5,763 nucleotides of DNA, taken from positions 1 to 5,763 of the forward strand of contig JAHWYA010000147.1 in the NCBI GenBank assembly GCA_020028115.1, in the 5' to 3' direction. A program made the translations under genes and the position numbers. Source of the stretch: Anaeromyxobacter sp. (GTDB lineage: Bacteria; Myxococcota; Myxococcia; Myxococcales; Anaeromyxobacteraceae). Of this stretch, positions 1 through 5,763 are shown in pieces; the first letter of the stretch is position 1, and the number at the start of each line of letters is the position of its first letter. Below the pieces are notes generated by a model that was not told where the DNA came from, did not search any database, and saw nothing but the letters and a program-made list of their open reading frames with translations.

Positions 1-528
1 GCCCGCTCGCTGTTCGAGGCGGCGCTCGCGGTGGACCCCGATCGGCTCTCGGCGCTGAACGACCTCGCGGTGTCCTACGTCCTCGACGGCCACGGCGACG
101 CCGCCCGGCGGCTCCTCGACGAGGTCGTCGCGGCGGGCACCCCCTCCGAGCAGCAGGCCGCCCTCGTGAACCTCGGCGAGCTGTACGCGGCCGAGGGGTA
201 CGTGTCGGCGGCGAAGGCCTACCTCGAGACGGCGCGGTCCATCGACCCGCAGCGGCCCGAGCCGCTCTACGCGCTCGCGCTCCTCGCCGACGCGCGGGGC
301 GACCTCGCCGTCGCGCGCGGCCTCCTGCGCGACGCCCTCCGCCGCGACGAGAGCGGTGCGGCGAGGGCCGGGCTCGCTTACGTCTATCCGGAGGAGCGGG
401 TGCACCTCGAGGCGCTCGTCGCCGAGGCGGCGGGCGATCCCGCCGCGCGCGACCGGTGGCGCGACCTCACCGCCGGCCGCTTCGCCGCCCTCGCGGCGGC
501 GGCCGAGAGGCACCTCGCCGGCGAGTAG
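1..528 (+). CDS. TPR-repeat protein, C-terminal part (5' end outside window)
   Basis: The frame is open from the first base of the window and ends at TAG 526-528, giving 175 residues of a longer protein. A GTG lies at 31, but the reading upstream of it ([10 protein letters not shown]) continues TPR-like helix, so the true start is probably outside the window. Three tetratricopeptide-like units are visible at about residues 16-48, 52-84 and 86-118 of the visible part. Each has the spaced pattern of small and aromatic residues (for example [10 protein letters not shown]), and two are preceded by D-P turns. A non-repeat alanine-rich helical tail follows. TPR proteins are protein-protein scaffolds; nothing here gives a specific partner or location. 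The stop lies 13 nt before hrcA, so the two are probably in one transcript. Family call is firm, function unknown. Confidence 0.8.
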   Translation, partial: ARSLFEAALAVDPDRLSALNDLAVSYVLDGHGDAARRLLDEVVAAGTPSEQQAALVNLGELYAAEGYVSAAKAYLETARSIDPQRPEPLYALALLADARGDLAVARGLLRDALRRDESGAARAGLAYVYPEERVHLEALVAEAAGDPAARDRWRDLTAGRFAALAAAAERHLAGE

Positions 529-541
529 GAGCACCACGGCG

Positions 542-1618
542 ATGCCGGGTCCCGGAGGCGAGCTGGACCGACGCGAGCGCGAGATCCTCCGCGCGCTCGT
601 GACCGACTACATCCAGACCGGCGAGCCGGTCGCGAGCCAGCCGTTGCTCGCGCGCCACGACCTCGACTGCTCGCCCGCGACGGTGCGGAGCGTCATGGCG
701 GACCTCGAGGCTCTCGGCTTCCTCGAGAAGCCCCACACCTCCTCGGGCCGGATCCCCACCGAGCGCGGCTACCGGCTCTTCGTCGACTCGCTCCTCAAGG
801 TCCGCCCGCCGTCGCCGCAGGACCGCGAGCGGATCGAGCGGCTCGCCGCCGCGGCGAGCGACGTGGGCGCGCTCCTCGACGGGACCGCGGACCTCCTCCA
901 CGACCTCTCCCACCACGCCGGGGTGGTGTCGACGCCTCGCCCGAAGACCGACCCGGTCCGCCAGCTCGAGTTCGTGCGCCTCCGCGAGAACCGCGTCATC
1001 GCCGTCTTCGTCTCGCAGGCGGGGCTCGTCACGAACAAGCTCGTCCAGCTCGAGTTCCCCATGGAGCCCGGCGAGCTCGAGCGGGCGGCGAACTACCTCA
1101 ACGAGAAGCTCCACGAGGCCCAGGACGCCGCGCCGGGCGCCGCGCCGAGCGTGCCCGACCTGCGCGACCGGATCCTCAGCGACATGCGCGCGGACCAGAG
1201 CGCGCTCCGCGACCTCCTCGAGAAGGCGCTCGCGCTCGCCGAGCAGACCTTCGCGGACACGGGCGTCGAGCGCGTCCTCGCCCACGGCGAGGCGACGTTC
1301 CTCGACGCGCCGGAGTTCGCCGACGTGCAGAAGGCGCGGGCGCTCCTCAAGGCCTTCGCGGAGAAGGACAAGATCCTGCGGGTGCTCGACCGGGTGCTCA
1401 CGGCGCAGGAGGTCCAGATCTTCATCGGCGCGGAGAGCGAGTTCGCCTCGGTGCCGGACGTGTCGGTCGTCGCCGCCCCGTACGGGCGGGGGGACAAGGT
1501 CCTCGGCACCCTCGCGGTGGTGGGTCCGACGCGCATGAACTACGCGCGTGTGATCCCGCTCGTCGACCTCACCGCCCGCCAGATCTCCCGGGCGCTCGCG
1601 GCGCTCTCGGACGGATAG
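542..1618 (+). CDS. hrcA: Heat-inducible transcription repressor HrcA
   Basis: The product has 358 residues, a normal HrcA length (about 340-350). The N-terminal winged-helix DNA-binding domain is at about 8-80, with the family block D-R-R-E-R-E-I-L (9-16), T-G-E-P-V (26-30), S-P-A-T-V-R (44-49), M-A-D-L-E (52-56) and the wing [10 protein letters not shown] (64-73). The effector/dimerisation part follows and ends with the conserved [15 protein letters not shown] block. In other bacteria HrcA binds the CIRCE operator and represses grpE-dnaK-dnaJ and groESL, with GroEL keeping it active. ATG 542 is chosen because AGGAG at 527-531, overlapping the upstream stop, sits 10 nt before it and the protein then begins just before the conserved domain. 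The frame is open further upstream, but only across the TPR gene. Odd points: residues 31-34 read A-S-Q-P and residue 50 is Ser, where I recall G-S-R/K-T and Asn in most HrcA proteins. There is no room for a promoter in the 13-nt gap upstream. Confidence 0.96.
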   Translation: MPGPGGELDRREREILRALVTDYIQTGEPVASQPLLARHDLDCSPATVRSVMADLEALGFLEKPHTSSGRIPTERGYRLFVDSLLKVRPPSPQDRERIERLAAAASDVGALLDGTADLLHDLSHHAGVVSTPRPKTDPVRQLEFVRLRENRVIAVFVSQAGLVTNKLVQLEFPMEPGELERAANYLNEKLHEAQDAAPGAAPSVPDLRDRILSDMRADQSALRDLLEKALALAEQTFADTGVERVLAHGEATFLDAPEFADVQKARALLKAFAEKDKILRVLDRVLTAQEVQIFIGAESEFASVPDVSVVAAPYGRGDKVLGTLAVVGPTRMNYARVIPLVDLTARQISRALAALSDG

Positions 1619-1627
1619 TCCTGGTAC

Positions 1628-1643
1628 CCGGACGCTTGTCCGG
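1628..1643. repeat. Perfect 6-bp inverted repeat (CCGGAC-N4-GTCCGG) behind hrcA
   Basis: The arms CCGGAC (1628-1633) and GTCCGG (1638-1643) are exact reverse complements around the loop GCTT, 9 nt after the hrcA stop. There is no T-run downstream, so it is a poor intrinsic terminator. It overlaps the -35 of the proposed grpE promoter, which would suit an operator. It could also simply be a weak RNA hairpin ending the hrcA message. The sequence does not match CIRCE. Confidence 0.5.
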
Positions 1644-1664
1644 CTCCGGCTCGCGTGCCAAGAT
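1636..1664 (+). promoter_or_regulatory. Possible promoter for grpE-dnaK
   Basis: TTGTCC at 1636-1641 (matches TTG and C of TTGACA) is followed after 17 nt by CAAGAT at 1659-1664 (matches A2, A5 and T6 of TATAAT). Transcription would start near 1671, about 42 nt before grpE. The spacing is ideal and the stretch is less GC-rich around the -10, but the -10 is weak. CTTG at 1635-1638 also resembles the core of a heat-shock sigma32 -35, yet no CCCCAT-like -10 is seen at the right distance. Read-through from hrcA is an alternative source of the grpE message. Confidence 0.4.
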
Positions 1665-1686
1665 GGGCGCCGCGCGAGAAAGGTCC

Positions 1687-1716
1687 ATGGGCGGGCCCGC
1701 GCGCGATTTCCCATGA
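1687..1716 (+). other. Possible 9-codon leader ORF coupled to grpE
   Basis: ATG 1687 opens a short frame (M-G-G-P-A-R-D-F-P) that stops at TGA 1714-1716, overlapping the grpE start as ATGA at 1713-1716. A purine-rich GAGAAAGG lies at 1676-1683 just upstream, whereas grpE itself has no Shine-Dalgarno sequence in the pyrimidine/GC stretch directly before its ATG. The overlap is the classic geometry of translational coupling. The distance from AGG to ATG is only 3 nt, shorter than usual, so the frame may be fortuitous. Confidence 0.25.
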
Positions 1717-2408
1717 GCGACAGCGAGCGGAAGGGCGGCTTCGAGGCCGACATCCCGGCGGATGCCGTGCAGGAGGCGCTCCGCTCCGTCGAGCGCGTCA
1801 AGGCCGGCGCGACCGCGGGCGACGGCGAGGCGGAGGAGGCCCCGCCGGTCGTCGTCGAGGCGGAGGGCGGAGCGCCCGGCCCGCTCGAGGCGGAGGTGAA
1901 GAAGCTCGAGGCGCAGCTCGAGCTCTCGACCGCGATGGGGCGCGCCACCCAGGAGAAGCTCAAGGCGGAGCACGAGCGCTGCCTGCGCGTCGCCGCGGAC
2001 CTCGAGAACTACAAGAAGCGGGCGGTGAAGGAGCGTGACGAGGTCCAGAGGTTCGGGACCGAGAAGCTCGTCAAGGACCTCCTGCCCGTCGTCGACGGCC
2101 TCGACCGCGCGCTCGCGGCGGCGGCCACGGACGACCCGCTCCGCGAGGGCGTGAAGCTCGTCCGCGCGACGCTCGAGCAGGTGCTGGCGCGCCACGGCGT
2201 CGTCGGCTTCTCCGCCCTCGGTACCCGCTTCGACCCGGCGCAGCACGAGGCGCTCCTGCAGGTCCCGACGCGGGAGCAGCCGCCCGGGACGGTGGTGCTC
2301 GAGCACGCCCGCGGCTTCCGGCTGAACGACCGGCTCGTCCGCCCCGCGATGGTGGGGGTCGCGGTCGAGCCCCCCGCGGACGGCGCCGCGGGACCGTCCA
2401 CGACGTGA
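1713..2408 (+). CDS. grpE: Nucleotide exchange factor GrpE
   Basis: The product has 231 residues, somewhat longer than E. coli GrpE (197) because of an acidic, low-complexity N-terminal region (about 1-55). A long dimerising helix/coiled coil follows at about 57-112 (K-K-L-E-A-Q-L-E, then [12 protein letters not shown]), then a helical segment with [14 protein letters not shown] (121-134). The C-terminal beta domain carries the family signature from F-D-P-A-Q-H-E-A (173-180) to L-V-R-P-A-M-V-G-V (208-216). GrpE dimers bind the DnaK nucleotide domain and release ADP in the cytoplasm; in known systems the long helix also acts as a thermosensor. ATG 1713 is the only sensible start. It lacks its own Shine-Dalgarno site and overlaps the stop of a small upstream frame. 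dnaK follows after 13 nt, so the pair is surely cotranscribed. Confidence 0.97.
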   Translation: MSDSERKGGFEADIPADAVQEALRSVERVKAGATAGDGEAEEAPPVVVEAEGGAPGPLEAEVKKLEAQLELSTAMGRATQEKLKAEHERCLRVAADLENYKKRAVKERDEVQRFGTEKLVKDLLPVVDGLDRALAAAATDDPLREGVKLVRATLEQVLARHGVVGFSALGTRFDPAQHEALLQVPTREQPPGTVVLEHARGFRLNDRLVRPAMVGVAVEPPADGAAGPSTT

Positions 2409-2421
2409 TGAGGGGCACGCG

Positions 2422-4245
<1,824 letters not shown>

Positions 4246-4249
4246 AGCG

Positions 4250-4329
4250 GCGAGCGCAGGGCGACACTTAAAGCGGGGGGACACGCGGTCCTTCGCTGGG
4301 CTCAGGGCCTCGCGCCCCCCCGCGCTCGC
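4250..4329. repeat. Nested long-range inverted repeats in the dnaK-dnaJ gap
   Basis: GCGAGCGC (4250-4257) and GCGCTCGC (4322-4329) are exact reverse complements flanking most of the first half of the gap. A second exact pair, GCGGGGGG (4273-4280) and CCCCCCGC (4316-4323), shares two bases with the right arm of the first, so the two stems cannot both form completely. The structure starts 4 nt after the dnaK stop. No T-run follows, so this is not a standard intrinsic terminator; it could protect the 3' end of the dnaK message or weaken read-through into dnaJ. In such GC-rich DNA part of this may be chance. Confidence 0.4.
4287..4309. repeat. Short REP-like imperfect palindrome
   Basis: The core CCTTCGCTGGGCTCAGG (4290-4306) lies between arms GGTCCT (4287-4292) and AGGGCC (4304-4309), which pair with one G-U wobble. 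Read on the other strand it is CCTGAGC-N3-AGCGAAGG-like. From memory this resembles short dispersed palindromes of the CCTGAGC...GCGAAGG type found between genes in many genomes. Only one copy is in the window, so repetition cannot be shown here. Confidence 0.35.
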
Positions 4330-4345
4330 AACATTCATCGCTGGA

Positions 4346-4373
4346 TTGCCACATCGATCCCGTGCGTTATATT
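4346..4373 (+). promoter_or_regulatory. Sigma70-type promoter for dnaJ
   Basis: TTGCCA at 4346-4351 matches TTGACA at 5 of 6 positions, and TATATT at 4368-4373 matches TATAAT at 5 of 6, with a 16-nt spacer. This A/T-rich island stands out in a very GC-rich window. Transcription would start near 4380, leaving a leader of about 38 nt before the GTG of dnaJ. The leader can form a small hairpin (CCGGC 4382-4386 with GCCGG 4392-4396). It is not a heat-shock sigma32 pattern and carries no CIRCE. Confidence 0.7.
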
Positions 4374-4417
4374 GCGCTCGGCCGGCGCGCCGCCGGACGC
4401 CAAAGGCCCGAATACAC

Positions 4418-5533
4418 GTGGAAAAGCGCGACTACTACGAGGTCCTCGGCGTCGAGCGCCAGGCGGACGCGACGGCGATCAAGACCGCCTACCGCAAGCT
4501 CGCTCACCAGTTCCACCCCGACAAGAACCCCGGCGGCAAGGACGCCGAGGACCGGTTCAAGGAGGCGAGCGAGGCCTACGAGGTCCTCTCGGACCCCGAC
4601 CGGCGCGCCCGGTACGACCGGTTCGGCCACGGGAACGGCAACCAGTTCCAGGACTTCGGGTTCGGCGGCGGCGCGTCGATCAACGACATCTTCGGCGACA
4701 TCTTCGGCGAGATGTTCGGCGGCGGCGCGGGGCGCAGGACCCGCGCCCGCACCCGCGGCTCCGACCTCCGCTACCACCTCGAGCTCCCGTTCGAGGAGGC
4801 CGCGTTCGGCACGACGGCGCGCATCACCATCCCCCGCCCGCGGATGTGCGAGACCTGCAAGGGCTCGGGCGCGAAGCCGGGCACCGGCCCCCGCACCTGC
4901 CCGACCTGCGGCGGGGCCGGCGAGATCCGCCTCACCCAGGGCTTCTTCTCCATCGCGCGGACGTGCCACCACTGCCAGGGCAGCGGGCGCGTCGTGGTCG
5001 ACAAGTGCACCGACTGCGGCGGCGCGGGCGGCAAGCGCGAGGAGGCGACCGTCGAGGTGAAGGTCCCGCCCGGCGTCGACACCGGCACGCGCCTCAAGCT
5101 CTCCGGCGAGGGGGAGCCCGCTCCCGTCCCGGGCGGCGCGCCCGGCGACCTGTACGTCGTCGTGCAGGTGCGCGAGCACCCCGTGTTCACGCGCGAGGAC
5201 ACCGAGATCCTCTGCGAGATGCCGATCTCCTTCACGCAGGCCGCCCTCGGCGCGTCGATCGACGTGCCGACCCTCGACGGCCCGTCGAAGCTCAAGATCC
5301 CGGCGGGGACGCAGAGCGGGAAGGTGTTCCGGCTGAAGGGGAAGGGCGTGCCCGCGCTCTCCGGCGGCGGACGCGGCGACCAGCACGTCCGGATCTTCGT
5401 GGAGACCCCGACGCACCTGTCGAAGGACCAGCGCGACCTCCTCGAGCGGTTCGCGCAGCTCGCCGGAGAGGACACCCACCCGCGGGCGAAGACCTTCTGG
5501 GAGAAGGTGCAGGACCTGGTGAGAGAGAAGTGA
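4418..5533 (+). CDS. dnaJ: Class A J-domain co-chaperone DnaJ
   Basis: With the GTG start the product has 371 residues, close to E. coli DnaJ (376). The J domain (about 4-68) has the H-P-D triad at 33-35, which stimulates the DnaK ATPase. A Gly/Phe region follows (about 70-110) with D-I-F-type repeats. Four complete zinc-binding C-x-x-C-x-G-x-G motifs begin at Cys144, 161, 183 and 197, so both zinc sites are intact. The C-terminal substrate-binding and dimerisation domains occupy about 205-371. GTG 4418 is chosen because the next residues are the canonical [10 protein letters not shown] start and the HPD then falls at the usual number. The in-frame TTG at 4346 is inside the -35 element and would add a non-homologous extension. 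The ribosome site is weak: AAAGG at 4402-4406, 11 nt upstream. The gene follows dnaK by 172 nt and seems to have its own promoter, so it may be partly uncoupled from grpE-dnaK. Confidence 0.96.
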   Translation: MEKRDYYEVLGVERQADATAIKTAYRKLAHQFHPDKNPGGKDAEDRFKEASEAYEVLSDPDRRARYDRFGHGNGNQFQDFGFGGGASINDIFGDIFGEMFGGGAGRRTRARTRGSDLRYHLELPFEEAAFGTTARITIPRPRMCETCKGSGAKPGTGPRTCPTCGGAGEIRLTQGFFSIARTCHHCQGSGRVVVDKCTDCGGAGGKREEATVEVKVPPGVDTGTRLKLSGEGEPAPVPGGAPGDLYVVVQVREHPVFTREDTEILCEMPISFTQAALGASIDVPTLDGPSKLKIPAGTQSGKVFRLKGKGVPALSGGGRGDQHVRIFVETPTHLSKDQRDLLERFAQLAGEDTHPRAKTFWEKVQDLVREK

Positions 5534-5539
5534 GCGAAC

Positions 5540-5567
5540 ACGTGGACGTGGTCGTGGACGTCCACGT
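5540..5567 (+). terminator. Strong hairpin after dnaJ, probable transcript end
   Basis: ACGTGGACGT (5540-5549) and ACGTCCACGT (5558-5567) are exact reverse complements around an 8-nt loop, 6 nt after the dnaJ stop. The region is also built from hexamers of CGTGGA/CGTGGT type (direct repeat CGTGGACGT at 5541-5549 and 5553-5561) and contains the 14-nt palindrome CGTGGACGTCCACG at 5553-5566. There is no immediate T-run, although a pyrimidine- and T-rich stretch begins about 33 nt later. The position fits a terminator or mRNA 3'-end stabiliser; an operator for the downstream gene is an alternative. Confidence 0.5.
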
Positions 5568-5600
5568 CTCCACACCGTTCGAGCCGCTCCGGGAATCACC

Positions 5601-5629
5601 TTTCCGTTCGTTCGTTTCCGCAGTAGATC
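5601..5629 (+). promoter_or_regulatory. Weak promoter candidate for the lipoprotein gene
   Basis: TTTCCG (5601-5606) and TAGATC (5624-5629) are spaced by 17 nt in the only T-rich stretch of this gap. Matches to the sigma70 consensus are poor (TT and C in the -35; T1, A2 and A4 in the -10). If real, transcription would begin within a few bases of ATG 5638, giving an almost leaderless message, which would fit the absence of a Shine-Dalgarno site there. Confidence 0.25.
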
Positions 5630-5637
5630 CCGGGCTC

Positions 5638-5763
5638 ATGCGCGCTGCGTCCCGACTCGCCGCCGCCGTCCTCCTCGTCACGACGCTCTCCGCCTGCCCG
5701 AAGCGCGTCGGGAGCGGCCAGGAGCTCGAGCCCGGATCCGCCACGACCGCGGCGCCGGCGCCG
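5638..5763 (+). CDS. Putative lipoprotein, N-terminal part (3' end outside window)
   Basis: ATG 5638 opens a frame that runs to the window edge (42 codons). Residues 2-6 are basic/polar (R-A-A-S-R), 7-19 form a hydrophobic stretch, and L-S-A-C at 17-20 is a textbook lipobox with Cys20 as the lipidated residue. The mature protein starts C-P-K-R and then becomes a Gly/Ser/Pro/Ala-rich linker. It would be exported by Sec, lipidated and cleaved by signal peptidase II; the +2 Pro does not match the Asp inner-membrane retention signal known from E. coli. Such linkers precede many envelope domains (Pal/OmpA-like among them), but no functional domain lies inside the window. No clear ribosome site precedes the ATG. 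It is separated from dnaJ by a hairpin and is probably a new transcription unit. Confidence 0.72.
   Translation, partial: MRAASRLAAAVLLVTTLSACPKRVGSGQELEPGSATTAAPAP

Noticed and set aside
356..541. N-terminal extension of hrcA to an upstream in-frame start
   Set aside because: It would overlap the TPR gene and add an Arg/Ser/Pro-rich stretch not found in HrcA; ATG 542 has a ribosome site and matches family length.
467..1963. A 498-codon minus-strand frame opposite hrcA and the start of grpE
   Set aside because: Low-complexity Arg/Glu/Val/Leu composition, spans two real genes and the gap between them, and shows no family motif; an antisense shadow.
4393..4400. CCGGACGC shared with the hrcA-grpE palindrome (1628-1635) as a possible common operator half site
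   Set aside because: Only 8 GC-rich bases are shared and the second arm is absent near dnaJ; chance is likely.
4346..4417. N-terminal extension of DnaJ to TTG 4346
   Set aside because: That codon is part of the promoter -35 and the added 24 residues have no J-domain similarity; GTG 4418 places HPD at 33-35.
4367..5599. A 410-codon minus-strand frame opposite dnaJ
   Set aside because: Repetitive Arg/Ala/Leu/Val composition without motifs, and dnaJ on the other strand has all family residues.

Overview
The window is very GC-rich, with G or C at most third codon positions. It carries a heat-shock chaperone cluster in the order hrcA-grpE-dnaK-dnaJ, all on the + strand. The base composition, the gene order, a lipoprotein with a Cys-Pro-Lys-Arg mature start and the protein style suggest a myxobacterium-like deltaproteobacterium (Myxococcota, possibly Anaeromyxobacter or a relative). 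That assignment is inference from memory of such genomes; no search was run.

Layout: (1) 1-528 is the C-terminal part of a TPR-repeat protein cut by the window edge. (2) 542-1618 is hrcA, the heat-shock repressor, only 13 nt behind the TPR gene and so probably cotranscribed with it. (3) 1619-1712 is a 94-nt gap with a perfect 6-bp inverted repeat, a possible promoter overlapping it, and a 9-codon leader reading frame whose stop overlaps the grpE start. (4) 1713-2408 is grpE. (5) 2422-4245 is dnaK, 13 nt after grpE, with a good Shine-Dalgarno site. (6) 4246-4417 is a 172-nt gap with long-range inverted repeats, a REP-like short palindrome and a convincing sigma70-type promoter. (7) 4418-5533 is dnaJ, starting at GTG. 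(8) 5534-5637 holds a strong 10-bp hairpin, the likely end of the dnaJ transcript. (9) 5638-5763 is the start of a lipoprotein gene cut by the right edge.

How the genes work together: DnaK is the ATP-driven Hsp70 chaperone. DnaJ delivers substrate and stimulates its ATPase, GrpE exchanges its nucleotide, and HrcA normally represses such operons through a CIRCE operator. I see no CIRCE (TTAGCACTC-N9-GAGTGCTAA) in any intergenic stretch here, so control of this cluster is the least explained part of the window.

Overall this is mainly a conserved housekeeping locus. I see no sign of a new defence, mobile or biosynthetic system. The points worth a second look are regulatory (missing CIRCE, operator-like palindrome, leader ORF, separate dnaJ promoter, intergenic repeats) plus a DnaK that lacks the usual disordered C-terminal tail and an HrcA with unusual residues in its DNA-binding domain.
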